DNA of 64,000 bases from Otis tarda (Eukaryota; Chordata; Aves; Otidiformes; Otididae). The notes beneath the pieces are model-generated. The model was not told the DNA's origin. It did not search any database and saw only the letters and a list, made by a program, of their open reading frames with translations. Below are positions 1-13,009 of this stretch, piece by piece. Location: the NCBI GenBank assembly GCA_026413225.1, contig CM048552.1, forward strand, positions 197,748,053-197,812,052, written 5' to 3'. The translations under genes were made by a program, and so were the position numbers. How positions within the stretch are numbered: position 1 is the first letter of the stretch; every line of letters starts with the position of its first letter.

Positions 1-574
1 GGAGGTGATTCTGCCCCTCTACTCTGCCCTGGTGAGACCCCACCTGGAGTACTGCGTCCAGTTCTGGAGTCCCCAACACAAGAAGGACATGGATCAGTTG
101 GAAAGGGTCCAGAGAAGGGCCACCAAGATGATCAGAGGGCTGGAGCACCTCTCCTATGAGGACAGGCTGAGAGAGTTGGGGCTGTTCAGGCTGGAGAAGA
201 GGAGGCTCCGGGGAGACCTGATAGCAGTCTTCCAATACCTCAAGGGGGCCTACAGGAAAGATGGGGAGAAGCTGTTCAGCAGGGCCTGTTGTGATAGGAC
301 AAGGGGTAATGGGTTTAAATAAGAAGGAGGTAGGTTTAGATTAGATATTAGAAAAAAATTTTTTACAATGAGAGTTGTAGAGCACTGGAACAGGTTGCCC
401 AGAGAGGTGGTGGATGCCCCATCCCTGGAAATGTTCAAGGCCAGGCTGGATGAGGCTCTGAGCAACCTGATCTAGTCAGGGATGTCCCTGCTCTTGCAGG
501 GGGGTTGGACTAGATGACCTTTGAAGGTCCCTTCCAACTCTAACCATTCTATGATTCTATGATTCTATGATTCT
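1..574 (+). mobile_element. CR1 LINE, 3' part of ORF2 plus 3' tail
   Basis: This is the 3' end of a CR1 non-LTR retrotransposon, the main LINE of birds; the 5' part lies outside the window. The frame starting at position 5 reads the C-terminal part of the CR1 ORF2 reverse transcriptase, including [35 protein letters not shown] and [15 protein letters not shown]. The frame meets a TAA at 320-322 and then stays open to the family's normal stop at 473-475, so I see one premature stop and no frameshift in the visible part. The short 3' UTR contains the usual 'ggttggactagatgacct' and 'gtcccttccaactct' blocks. The element ends in about four copies of the octamer ATTCTATG (546-574), the hallmark CR1 terminus. 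It is dead as a coding unit because it is 5'-truncated or cut by the window edge and carries a stop. Confidence 0.95.
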
Positions 575-1650
575 ACTCAGTGGTGTGGCCAAGGCAAGCA
601 GGAACTCTGTTGAGAAAAGAGCCAAAGGAGAAGACTACAGCTCTGCTGAAAGGGCAAAAGCAGAATTTCAGGAATAATGGGAAAAAAAAGCTCAAAGAAA
701 GGAGCAGTGAAGGTTAAAAATTAGCCAATTCTATGAGCTACTTTTTGGTAAAACACCCAAATCAGGCAAGCTTGCATTGGTTTTGTTCATCTACACTTGA
801 ATGTGCATTATTTATTTGTGAGGGGCAGAACTTCCCAGAAGTTATCCTCAAACTGATTCAGCTTGTAAATAATTTCCTTTAGAAGCCCTCATTGTTAACC
901 AGGACCAGATTAGACTCGACTTTGTATAAAATCCTTGTGGAGAGCTGTTGTCAAATTTTAACAGGTGTGCCTCATGCCTAGTCTGGTTCTCTTTAGTGGG
1001 ATCTGGCCTGCAGAAAGTTTGTAGGAAACCCTGTCTGTGAGAATAAAATCAGTAAGTACCAGGCTGAACTTGCACATACAATATAACTCGCGATTACAAG
1101 TAGCATGTTTTTCAGAAACAACTTCTGAAGAAGTTTTACAAAATACTGTAATAAAACGGAGCTAGGAGCTGAAATTCTTTTTTCTCCTTGGGATTAAAAC
1201 TTAGACTCAGGTTAGACACGGTTCTATGGGACATAATCATAGTCCCATCTTCAGCCCATGCTCCACAGGCCACAAATTAACCATCTCTCTTTCTGTCCTG
1301 TAAGAGCTAAACCTCCTTCTCCTGCTCTGTGAGTACCAGAGTTTTCTCAAACTTGTATTTAGCTTTGGAAATTGCTTCTTCTGTTTTAAAGGTAAGGAAA
1401 GGCTTGTGCACCCAAAATTTTGTCTTTATTTTCTATATTCTATGTTAATTCCCATTTAAAAATTATCTCTTATAAAAATTACTTAAGAACACAGTAAATA
1501 ACTGAGGGATAAAATGTAGGGTGGGTGATGGGAGACCTATTGTGAATGTAGGAGGGAAAGGGAAATGACAGGAAAGGTTGCCTTGGTAAATGGTCTGATT
1601 GCACTTTTAAACCAGCAGTGTACAGGATTGTCTGGAAAGTAGTGTAACCA

Positions 1651-1700
1651 GCTCTTTGATGAGAAGCCTAATTAGGCCTAATTAGCTCTTTGGTGGGAAG
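1651..1700. repeat. 34-bp partial tandem duplication around a TAATTA palindrome
   Basis: The block gctctttgatgagaag (1651-1666) recurs as gctctttggtgggaag (1685-1700), matching at 14 of 16 positions. Between them is the perfect 18-bp palindrome CTAATTAGGCCTAATTAG (1668-1685). It contains two TAATTA cores, the consensus for many homeodomain proteins. The arrangement is visible directly; binding is inference. Confidence 0.75.
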
Positions 1701-2185
1701 ACAGGTCATCCTTTCTTTTATTTCAAGTTTAGCTCCATTTAATAACGAAGTGAGTAATAGCAACAAATGCTGATGTTATAATTTTCTGCTTAAGCATTTG
1801 TCAAAATTCATAAAAACAGAGCTACACATTCTGTTCTCTATGCCTTTACAAAGAATTATAAAAAATATACATACATGTTATGTTATATATCATGCATATA
1901 ATACGTTAGTTTGTAGCTCTGTCAGCCTGTACATGAAAGAATGAATATGCTACACTCGAGTTTTGCGCTCATCCCACTCTGAAAATCTGAAGACAAAACT
2001 GGCAACTCCGTTTATTATTTCTGAAAAGACAACAGTAATTTTCCAGAAAAGAAGGAACACCTTCTCTCTGTGCCGTTAGCTATTCAGAGAACATTGGTGA
2101 TGTCTCTTAGTTTGACACGGCAGTATTTAAAATGCAGGCAGTGTAAAGTCGGTGTTTCTGATGTGGGTGACCACAAGATGGCAGC

Positions 2186-2243
2186 ATGGATCAACCCTGG
2201 CTGGGCTCGCTGCTGCTGCTGCTGCTGTCTTCTGCTTGCACAG
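2186..2243 (+). CDS. candidate signal-peptide first exon (unconfirmed)
   Basis: An ATG at 2186, preceded by gatggcagc, opens a frame reading M-D-Q-P-W-L-G-S, then six leucines, then S-S-A-C-T. This is a good-looking secretory signal peptide. A GT follows CAG at 2244, which would end the exon in phase 1, as in many secreted and Ig-type receptor genes. A TATA-like tatttaaa lies about 60 bp upstream. Against it, the donor GTCTGA is weak, the leucines come from a CTG run of six or so units, and the same stretch also resembles a splice acceptor (pyrimidine-rich then CACAG). No downstream exon is recognised. I do not know a gene starting this way, so chance is a real alternative. Confidence 0.2.
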
Positions 2244-2425
2244 GTCTGATCCCAGGCATTTCCCTGGCTTTGTCTGTGGTAGAAAGTACATGGTACGAGA
2301 AAGATAATACAGAACAGGCTATCACCTTTGGTGTGAACAGTATACTTGTATTTAAAAATCATAGTCAAATGTGGCTTGTAAACACATATATATTGTTTAA
2401 ATCTTCTTTCCAGACAGGAACATAC

Positions 2426-2909
2426 AATCATAGAATAGTTAGGATTGGAAGGGACCTTTAAAGGTCATGTAGTCCAACCCCCCCTGCAAGGAGCAGGGAC
2501 ATCTCCAACCAGATCAGCTTGCTCAGAGCCCCATCCAACCTGGCTTTGAATGTTTCCAAGGATGGGGCATCCACCACCTCTCTGGGCAACCTGTTCCAGT
2601 GTTCCACCACCCTCATTGTAAAAAATTTCTTCCTTATGTCTAAATCTGCCTCCCTCTATTTTAAAACCATTACCCCTTGTCCTATCACAACAGGCCCTGC
2701 TAAAAACTTTCTCCCCATCTTCCCTATAAGCCCCCTTTTAGGTACTGGAAGACTGCTGTAAGGTCTCCTGGGAGCTTTTGGCAGGCTGAACAGCCCCAAC
2801 TCTCTCAGGCTGTCCTCATAGGAGAGATGCTCCAGCCCTGTGATCATCTTCGTGACCCTCCTCTGGACCCACTCCAACGGATCCATGTCCTTCTTATGTT
2901 GGGGGTTCC
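2426..2909 (-). mobile_element. CR1 LINE 3' fragment
   Basis: This is a minus-strand CR1 3' end. On the plus strand it begins with aatcatagaatagtt and ggaagggacctttaaagg, the reverse of the CR1 tail, and runs back through the end of ORF2 to atccatgtccttcttatg near 2905. The minus-strand translation at 2656-2886 contains the CR1 reverse-transcriptase C-terminal signature [20 protein letters not shown]. It lacks any 5' half and is interrupted, so it is a dead 5'-truncated copy. The tail has only one ATTCTATG-type unit. Confidence 0.93.
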
Positions 2910-5736
2910 ATTTTTACTCTTTCAGATGCTTTACAGATTGCCGCCATACTGTAATCTACTGCCTCCATGGTTTAATTTAAAATGTTATTTTGATTTTTGT
3001 AAGACACCTTTAATGCTTGAATCAAGCTTTCATCCTTTAAAATTCGTCTTACAAGCTTTTTACTGTGAGCATGGCATAGTACTTTTTGTTTAAATTCTGT
3101 CTTTCTTTAGCATGTAGGGAAATAGCAGCCAGAGGTTCGATTGTGAGTTTGCCTTGTCCATTGTGCTCAGCTGAGAGCCTGACAGAGCTGAGGCTGTTGC
3201 AGCTCCATCTCTCCAGGTCCAGCCAGGTGTGAGGCTGAGCATGGATTCCCAATTTTAATTTGCTATTGAAAAGACTACGATGCATCTTGACCACATATAT
3301 AAATAGGGATATCTGGAAATAAAAGACTTGTTAAACAAGCAGAAAATCTTTTTCTGACTTCACCTTTCAATCTCTGTAGCAAGGCACAAATTTGGGCCCT
3401 AATGCAGAAATGAGTATCAAAGAAAGAGACTGTGATATCCTGCGGCGTCTGACTGAAGGCTCTGTGTAGGCACTGAAGTTTGTTTGGAGGTCTTTCAATT
3501 GTATTTGTGTGTATGGAGATATATAAAAGATGTTGACATTTTTCCAAATTGCATGTTGTAGATCAGCTGCTCTTGGGCTCATCTAACATGAAATTCTGTC
3601 TCTAGGCAAACCAAGCTTTCCCTTTTGTTTTTAAAATCTTTAAGAAACTTGGTTTCACAGCAAAAATGCCATCTGAAATTCTTCTTCATGAAATATCCTT
3701 TCTAGTCCAAATCTGTGAAGCATAAATTATTGTTTAGTTAGTACAACAGGGGGAAAAAAGTCTACGTTTTTATGGTCTAAACACATAGCTGAGAGGAACA
3801 TGCTGGTGAGCAGGCTTGTTATTTGTTTTTACCCTGTCATATAATCCAACTTTAAGCTCATCCTTTATCGCTTAGGCGATTTTAAAACATAGCTTCAAAA
3901 ATACTAAAGGTACACAGAGCCCTCAGGAAACTTTATTAGAGCTTAAGGAATAGCAGCATTTGAATAACATGTGAACCCAGTACTAACAAATGCTATGCAA
4001 TGCTTTTTGGAAGCAAATATTTCAACTGCATACGTGCTTGTGTAGTCTTTATTAACTATAAACTCTTCAGGAAAAATCAGAATGGCTCTCTGTGCCACTG
4101 CTTTCAGAAACCAAATGAGATGATAGACTGTAGTAATAGTGATTCCATAGTCTGTGGAATATAATATTGCAGAAAGTACCGTAATACACTGTGCTGCAAA
4201 GGCTGCATATAGTTTTGACTGCCATATTTCTGCTCGTGCATGGAGAGAACAACTCCAGTTAGGTTTTATGGAGCTTGTTTGCAAAAGAGGGAAGACGTGG
4301 TAACCTGGGCAACCAGACTCTGGTAAGCTTTACGGTGCACACCGAAGCTTGCAGTGTTGTCTTTTAATGTATTACTGTCTGAACTAACTGGATCCAAGGT
4401 AATTATATGCATATTGCAACCACATCCCTCACCGTAGTATGTTTATTATTCAAAGATGAAAATTATTTGCCAGTCACAAGGTGGTGGAGGCAAAGGCTTA
4501 GGAAAGGCATAACCACTCTGGAAAACTGGCATGATCTCTTCTTATGTCCACAGAGATTACATATGGAAAAGAGGCTGAAGGGAGATTTGCCTCACGACCT
4601 ACATTGAACTTTTTGTGCAAGGGCTATGAGTAGCCAGAATGTCTCACCTGAAATGGACAGAGAAGACGTTTCTTCTCTCAGTTCTCCTTTGGGGTTTTTC
4701 TAAGTCAACAGCTATGCACTGTATGATGCGATGGATTCTGAAATAAATGCAGTGATCTGGTCCTATGATAAATAGTACACCCAGCAAATAATCTTCTTTT
4801 GTTAAGAACCAAATTTATTAGAATATTTGCTGGAATCACCTATGTGAGATGAAAGTTAAAAGATCAACAGTATTCTTTGAGTGCCTGTACACAAAGTTTC
4901 AGCAGCTCAAGATGCAAATATGCAATGAAATTCCCCTCAAAGCAGATTGTTGAAAATACAATTTACCATGTGTGTCTGTATAAGCCTTTCAGCATCCCAC
5001 TGGGCTACTCAGCTTTGGTGTCCCTTACTGGACTTCTCTGTAAGACAAAACCACTAGCTTCTTTGTCTTTTATAACCAATAGATAGAAAATAGTTGATTT
5101 CTTAAGAAGACATTTAGAGGATTTACTGGTTAGAATTCTTCATAATGCATTGAAAATTAGATTGATGAAGGGAGAGTATGGATTATTCCTGTGATTAATA
5201 AGGCTTTGTCTGATGATTATGAGCTTGGATATTTAAATGGATGAAATGACAGTTTAGTATCGTAATCCTCCAGTATGACCTTGAGCAAGTTAGTTACTTG
5301 GTCATCAGTTCCCCTTGTCTGTTTTGGTTGTTTCGTGATGTTTAGTCCAAACCTGTAGACGAAGGAGTTGGGGGTTGTAATACGTGTGAGAACTATCACA
5401 TACCATTGGTTCTGAATTCTGTTGCTTTACTGATAAAAGTGATATTGTTTAAGATGAACAGGATTACCACCCTGTGGCACACACATTCCAATCCCTGACG
5501 TTGTAATTACTGTCAAATTAATTCTGCCTATTTTAGGAAAGATACTGAAGTATTTTACTAGAAGGTACTCTATGTCTTAAGATTTTTGTGTTACTCATGC
5601 ATAAAGAAAAAGGAATGGAATTAATGACAAATAAAGAATCTGAATTTAAAGAGGCAGCTAAGCAAGTGGGGCACATTCTCAAGACTGTGACTATTTTAAT
5701 TTTAAATCTATCACTCTCTACACAGGAGTATAAATA

Positions 5737-5770
5737 GTATAAAATAAATAAAATAAATAAATAGTATAAA
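5737..5770. repeat. A/T microsatellite (AAATA/AATA)n
   Basis: Imperfect run of AAATA and AATA units flanked on both sides by atagtata, so the repeat sits inside a short direct repeat. Confidence 0.8.
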
Positions 5771-8720
5771 TCCAAGAAACATAGTGTTTATGGTTCCAGA
5801 GAAAGCAATGATTTTTGTCTCTTGTGCCTGCTTTTCCCAGAAATGATCTTTGTATTGTTCATTTTTTTGAGTGCACATCTGCTATTTGAGAAAGTGTAAA
5901 GTGTTGCTGCTATGTATACAGTGTATGACAATTAATATAACCAGAGCTTTTGTTGATTAAAAAAATAATCTGTATTTAAGTTCACTTCGTTTCAAAATGC
6001 AAGAAAATATAATGAACAGAAAGTCTTTTTATTTACTTTGCCTGGTATAGCTGGCTGCTTCATCTTTCATGTGCTTATCCATCTTTCTGATTTTTTTTCT
6101 GGAATAATAATTGAAATATGTGGTTAATAACTTTTGTTGGTGAAAATGCTGTTTCTTTTAGTACATTCATATAATGCTAAGCATAAAATTGAGGTCGATA
6201 ATCCCATACAAGGAAAAATGACTCCAGACCACTTACAGGAACATAAACTTTTGTTCTTTGCATTTGAAGGTAGAGATAAAAATAACTGTGAATGATTAGA
6301 AATACACAGAGATTTCTGTAGGGAAGGGGCTATAACACTTAGGATGGATGTCGCTGAAGAACAGAGTATGTGATAAGAGTTTTCCGTAAGAACATAAACA
6401 GGCATGGTTGTTCATTCCTTCTAAGTATCATAAGAACCAGAAAGCACTCGATGAAATGATAAAATGGCAGACTTAAATTAAACAAGAAGAAGTACTTTTG
6501 AAAACAATCCATAATTTAACAATAAAAATTACTTCCTACAGAATTACACATGTATTAAAATATGATCAGTCAATTATATGGTCCATGAATTAGACCAGAA
6601 GAACTGTCAAAAAAGGATGATGCACAAATGATCTATTATATCTTTGCTAGTCACTAAATGCTCATAGCAAGAGGGTCTAGTAAGGGAAGCACCGTTCCAC
6701 ACTGGCCTATTTTTGTGTGTTTGCTCTAAACACCCACTTATGGCCACTTTTCTTAAATTGTCTCTTGGTATGGATCAGTATATTTTTGCTTTTATTTCCA
6801 TGCTTATAGATTCTGACCCCAAAAATCTCATAAAGTTCTAATACCAAGTTAATACTGTAGAGTAATACAGTGATATAGTGCCTCTCTTTTTAGAGAACTA
6901 AATTCAGACATGGCACAATATGATTGAGTATACATCCAATAAAATTTTTACACGTATACTTATTTCAAGTGTGTGATTAGTTTTTTATATGTTATTTATA
7001 TCCATTTATGATACCAGTGACTAAGTAGTTACTGCTAAGTTGCTATCTACTTGTTGGCATCACTGAGATACATTTTGAGTTTTAGTGCATTCTCTAGTTG
7101 GGAAAACATCCCAATTAGCATTTTGGCTGCTAGGTTAACTTTAGCAAAGATGACAGTGTTTGAGATGAGAATAGGAAAAACATTATTTCACATGAAGATA
7201 TAATTCTTCCAATAAAGGCTGATGGCTTGCTGATGAAATGCAGTGGGGAATTTTGAAGAGAGTTAAAGCACAGGCTTACATTTCCTATGATAGGCATTCT
7301 GGCACCTTATTTAATTCAGACATGAGCTTGTTTGTGAATACTTATAACATGTCTCAAGGTTGTGTCATTTCAGAGAATATTTAATGAAAATTTATGAGAT
7401 GTATTAATAAAGGGACAAAAAACATGAGCATTTCCAAGTGTTTGTCTTCTGTGAAGGAAGGGCTTTGCTGGATTTTTTCTCCATGTTACTTTCTCTGTTT
7501 CTTCAGTCACAGTTGTCAGGCTGAAATAATCTGTGGAAGCTCTTCCTTGTAAATCACATATGTTCCAGGAATCACTGGACTTGAAAGTGGAAAATGTGAA
7601 ACCGGTTCTTCTAAACTGAGCAACATACACAGCCAGATTGGAGCAGTAGAGCAGTGGCTGGAACAAGGAGAAAAACAAATCCAAACTTTTCAAGCAGACT
7701 TAATTAAAGCAATGGAAAATACTAGGATAGAATCAGAAATTCTATAAATTCCTCTGAATGTATTTCCATGTATTTACAAAGGGGAGCTCCATCACATTCC
7801 AGGCTAAGTTGATCAGTTCATCCCTGGCTGGTTGTTTTCAGTCTTTCCAAGCAGGTCATAGGTCCAAGAGTCCTGGACACGTGTTTAGAAACCCAAATCA
7901 AGTTGTTCTTATCCTGGGGTTGCTAGTCAGTCCAGGAAAGAGCCTACAGGTTAGTTTAAAAGTGTATGTTTTGGGTTTATTTTTTATCAAGCACTTTTAA
8001 AAAAACCATCCCTCTCAGATGGGGTTCTGTATAGAGTTTTCAGTTGAGGAATGTCCTTAAGTAAGACTGGTTGGTTTAGCAGCTTCTGGATGTGGACTTG
8101 AAGGGAGATTGCTTGAGAATGTAAAGAGAAGAGCTATGGTGTTTGTGAAAGTGTAGATGGGAAGAAAGGACTTTAGAAGAGAAAGCTTGATAAAAAGTGT
8201 ATTCATCCCTGTCCAAAATACTCTGCTGAAAATTTTACCTGTTTTTATTTACCTTTATTTTTTTGTTCATTAGAAGCACTTCTTAGGACTGAGAAGAGCC
8301 CATAAATTTTACTAGTTCTTGAGGCTAATAAGAGTCTTGTATTTTCCAGGTTTCCTGTAGCAGTATTAAAAGGTACAGGTTCAAAAGGAGTTCCAAAGCT
8401 GTAGAGAGTTCTGTTAAGCTACGTTGCTCTCCATTATAACAGTTATCTCAGGCTGGGAAGAAGTGAAGATGGCAAACAGCAATATGGCTTCATTAGATTC
8501 TTCCTGGAAGATTGCCAAAAGCATCACAAGAAAAGGTTTGAAAACATGTTGTAGCTGGCTAACTTATTCTTCTCCCTCCTGTCACCCAGCTTACATCCTC
8601 TAAAGGAAGCCAGGGCCAGAAGAACTCTGAGCAGAAATGGCCATGCAGAATAATGTTTTCCAGATGGGTCTGGTTCCCTGCAAACACTCCATGAGTGCAG
8701 TTTCAGCCCTTGTTTAGCCC

Positions 8721-8770
8721 TACTTGTGAATAAGCTGACTTGCCTAACCATTACTTGTGAATAAGCTGAC
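8721..8770. repeat. 31-bp tandem duplication
   Basis: The 19-mer tacttgtgaataagctgac occurs exactly at 8721-8739 and again at 8752-8770, a 31-bp offset. This is one duplicated unit plus a partial second copy with no differences in the 19 bases compared, so the duplication is recent or conserved. Confidence 0.85.
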
Positions 8771-9889
8771 CAGAATGACATGGGACCCAGAGAAGTGGAG
8801 AATACCAGCTCTCTGGTACTTGTGAAGAAGAACGATCACGTCTGCAACCATAACAGACATTTGCTCTGTCACCTCAAGGGTCAGTTTATAAGCATATGAA
8901 TTCCTAGATTTTTGCAACCTGGATATGATTCATCTGACTACTGTCTTATAATTAGCAAAGAGCAACAGGCACTTTTAGAATACCAGTCTTTGCATTCTCA
9001 CAGAGATGTTTAAAGCAAAACAGATGAATCACACTTAGAAGTGCCTGTTTTTCTCCTTGGACCATAAAGGGAACTTAGAGAGACTAGCTGAGATGAAGAC
9101 ATCTGCATTACAACCTTTCACTGAGATTAATCCTGCCCAAATGATTCTGGTGTCTAATAATGTGTCTGAAAGAATTTTCCTCTTTCCAACCTGTAAAAGT
9201 TCTGTCGTGTTCTGTCCATGCACATTAGCCATATACTGGGTTTGGGATGTATTAATACTTTCAGGGACAACTGAGAGAAGACCAAAGTGCAATTGTTTAC
9301 TACAAGTGAAACTTTGAAAAAATGTGCAGAAGTGCCAAGGGTGCCTGAAATCTCAGTCCCTAGGAAAAAAAACAAAGGTTTCATTTTATGCTCATCCAGC
9401 AACTGACTTTTCAAAGTTGAATTAATTCAGCCCAAATGGTAAAATAATCTGACCACAGGGAACACACTTACAGAGTATCTTTTCTTTAGCAGAGTACCTA
9501 AAAGTGCATTTTTTTTTGTGCTGCTATATTAAAGACACCATCCTCATGCTCCTGAAGTCATGTGTTTTTATCCACTCTGATGGCAGGCTTCAGAATTGTC
9601 CATCTGGTATGAGAGTTTACTGAATGTTTTATTTTTAAAGATTCACATGATGTCTTACTTTCTTAAAAAATAAAAAGCATTGTGATGCTATTACTGATTT
9701 CTCTCCATCCAGTTTAAAAACGAGGGCCTACACTGTGAATTTATTTGCAAATTGCCATAAATGGAATTAATATAACTGTGGTTCTAGAGGCATAAAATTA
9801 AATTAACATTAGCTGAAATGACATGTCAGTCTTTTGCCAGGTTTTGCAAAGATGGTACAAATCAGCTCAGTCATCTTGACTTTTAGTTA

Positions 9890-10005
9890 TTTTCTTTGTT
9901 TCTTTGTTTTATTGTAATTTCTGTTTGTAATTATTACTGTAATTAATTGATAAAGGTTTAGAGCAAACAACTAATAAAAAAGCCATTGACAAGAGAAGCT
10001 TGTTT
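9890..10005. promoter_or_regulatory. candidate conserved non-coding element with homeodomain-type sites
   Basis: AT-rich block with attgtaattt, taattattactgtaattaa and ttgataaagg in close succession, the kind of TAAT-core clustering seen in developmental enhancers. Judged by composition only; conservation cannot be tested here. Confidence 0.15.
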
Positions 10006-11735
10006 GTGTTTTTCTAATAAGATATAGCATTTGCTTTCTGATGATTCAAGTGGCAGGTTATGTAAACATTACTATTTCTGATCCTTCTAAGGCTTTTGTC
10101 TCTTAAGTATTTTGTGGGGGAAAACATGATCATCGAGTCGGCAATCTGCCTAGGATTTCAGAATGGTATGAAAATAAATAATTACACACAATGAAAACAT
10201 TTAGGATATTACATTGCAGTCATTTCATATCACTGGCAGACATGTTTCAGGAAGAAAAACAGCATTACATAAAGTCTAGTGGTACAGTAAACAAGGGGAT
10301 TTAAAGACTGATGGATATTGCTGTCTGTTCTCTCCCTAGGATAAAGTATCAACTGTAATACTTTAAAATTAGGTTTTCTTTTTTTTTTTTTTTTGTGTCC
10401 ACAACAGAGAAATCTGCAGGTGGCTGATAATAAATAATAACACTTTGGCAGTCTGTAATAGTTCTTATTGGAAAGAGAAGACTAGAGGGAACAGAGGACT
10501 TGATTTCGTAGAATGATTTCCCTCCAAGATCACCTGAATTTGTGAACATCGTCACCTACCTGTCATATGGAGGAACATAGCTAATCAGTTCCAAGTTCCA
10601 TGCCTGAATAATACAGTGTCTTTCTAATATTCATAATTGCCTTCAGAATCCAAGTGCAGATGATATTCTTCTTTATTTATTTCTTTTATCATTGCTCTGA
10701 CTATAACGCTAATACTTATCTGAGCTTCAGCCCAGGAGGAAAGTTTGAGATACACGCTGCATCAAAGGAGGAGGTGAAGATGTTCATTAAATGACAAGGT
10801 GACCTAATTTAATGTAATTAATCTACTGTATTAAAAATAGCTTAGTTTGTTTTTCAGAAGTGCTACACTTCCAGAAGGCCGGTAGAAGACAGTGGCATTA
10901 GCACTTTTGTAAAACAGTTCCTATGCCCATATGCATGTGGGAACAGAAGCTTTTAACATCTCCTATGGAGCTATATATGTTTCTATACTTTTAAATATTT
11001 ATCTTGCCCTCTGATCTCATAAAGTGGATCTACTTAATAAACAAAGCAGCTGGAAGACCTCTTTAAACAAAATTCAAGAGATGTTGTTACATCCTTGGTT
11101 TGTGCCAGCTCTCGTGCTTGAAACCCTTAAAGTTACTAACGAGTGCTACTTCCGCACATCTTCTAATGTGAACCTGCTTTTGTATCAAAGGAGTCCCCTT
11201 GTCTTCTCCCATTTGGAAAGCTACGTGATCCCTCCATACTACTGAACAAGTGATACGAGGTGTGTGATTCCCATTGATCTTACCCTGAATTAGTGGGAGT
11301 TTGGGAGTGGAGTGACTGGACTCATTTTGTCTTTGAAAGAAACAGAGGAATTGTCTCATCAGTAAGGCATCATGCAAAAAGCAGGTAATTCATAATGAGA
11401 AGTTGTTTGCATTAATTTATGACAGACACATGAGGACATAGAGATTTTATTTACAAGAGTGGCTCTTGCAGGCCTTATCTTCAACAATAACATGGAGATA
11501 ATAGATGTTTTACACTATGTTCATGCAAGGTGATCTGGTTGGATTCACTTCAAAGAATGGCAGAAAGTCTTCAGGGTTGGGTACTTAATTTTGCTATAGG
11601 TTTTTGGGAAACACAAATGCTTTGCTGTATGGAAGTAACACATCCTCACTTGCCTTTGCCATATCTCCTCTGTGACTGCTAACCCGCCTGTTCTATGGAG
11701 TGACAGCCTTTTTCAGATGTTGTTAGGAGGGAAGG

Positions 11736-11990
11736 TCATAGAGTCATAGAATCATAGAATCACATGGTTGGATGGGACCTATAAGATCATCTAGTCCAAC
11801 CGTCTTCCCACTACCATTGCTGCCACAGGTACTAAAACATATCTTGTAGCTCCTCATCAAGCCGCCTCTTGAACACTGCCAGGGACGGCGATTCCACCAC
11901 CTCCCTGGGCAGGCCATTCCAGTGCCTGACCACTCTTTGGGAGAAAAAGTTTTTCCTCACGTCCAATCTAAACCTCCTCTAGTACAACAT
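11736..11990 (-). mobile_element. CR1 LINE 3' fragment
   Basis: Starts on the plus strand with catagagtcatagaatcata and gatgggacctataagatcat, the reverse complement of a CR1 tail. It continues through caaccgtcttcccactacca and the conserved tggcattccagtgcctgacc-like region to about cctctagtacaac. The subfamily differs from the copies at 1 and 2426, with a tgccacaggtactaaaacat spacer in place of the gcaaggagcaggg block. Only the last 250 bp of the element is present. Confidence 0.9.
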
Positions 11991-12639
11991 GGTCATGTTC
12001 TAAGACCATTAGTGCAGCTTTCTTCCATCAGACATTGTGTTATGCATCATCGTCAACCAAAATATAAACTCGACCTGTATATATTCTTTGAAAGGATTTT
12101 GAAATTATGTACTTCAGAAGTCATAAACTAAATGTGAGTCCATATTGGTATGTTATTGCGAGCAAGGCAAGTGTCATCTGCAAGATTCTTGGTGTACTTT
12201 TTCTGTTTGGCAGGCCTCACTGCTCCATTATGCCAGTTTAGGGGAAGCACACCAAGAAAAAGGTGGACTGGTTTGGTAAAGTCCGAAGGAAAACAGCTAG
12301 ACTTGTCAGGGGACAGGAAAGCACAACCAATGAAAATTGAAGGAGGGGAGATTGTCCAGGAATGTGAATAACAGTGAGATGGGATGTCTGGGAGTAAATA
12401 AAAGGTATCGGAAAGGAAGAAGTCAATAGACTGCTCTCCATGTTCACTGAAGAAGGAAGTTCCTTCTGGAGCTTTAGGTGAACATAATTTGGACTTTAGC
12501 TGAAACGGAGACTATTTAGGTTAAATACTGTGGAAAACTGTTCAAATGTTAAGGAGAGACAAACTGGGTAAATATTATTTGAAAAGTACTGCACACCTTA
12601 AGACTGTATCAAACAAACATCTCTCAGCAACAATATTTG

Positions 12640-12720
12640 ACCCCTGAGTTAGAGTAAGGTGTTGGATCAAATGACCTTATAATGTTCCTTCTCTACCTCT
12701 GGCCTATGATTTTATGGTAA
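12640..12720 (+). mobile_element. possible very old CR1 3' end
   Basis: gtgttggatcaaatgacctt, then gttccttctctacctctggc, then atgattttatgg lie in the order and spacing of the CR1 tail (ttggactagatgacc, gtcccttccaacct, atgattctatg) but with many substitutions. Only the 3' terminus is visible. Confidence 0.5.
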
Positions 12721-13009
12721 CTACCTACATTATCAACCTTGAGAAGGTGAAAAGTCAGAGCGCCAGTTTATAGGAATAGCCTTATAGGATCAGACCAAAG
12801 ATTGGAGTAAGTCACTAAATCAGCATGACCACGTACCTCTCTGGAGTGCCTGTATGCTAGTGCATGCAGCATGGGGAGCAACTGGGAGTTAAAGGTCTGC
12901 ATCTAGCTGCAGGGTTGCTGTCTCACTGTGATCACAGCAACATGGTAGGATAGCTGCAGTGGACGGGAAGGACAGGCTGGGAGGACAAGGAGGGGAAGTA
13001 CGAGAATGT

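Larger units (their letters stand above)
575..2425. other. unique non-coding interval
   Basis: AT-rich sequence with no recognisable gene or long repeat. It holds a short palindrome with tandem duplication (1651-1700) and a small GC-richer signal-peptide-like stretch (2160-2260), both described separately. Confidence 0.6.
2910..11735. other. unique AT-rich non-coding interval
   Basis: No recognisable gene, LTR or CR1 in almost 9 kb. Reading frames here are short and give no family motif. Small features inside it (an AATA microsatellite, a 31-bp tandem duplication and a homeodomain-site-rich block) are listed separately. Confidence 0.6.
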
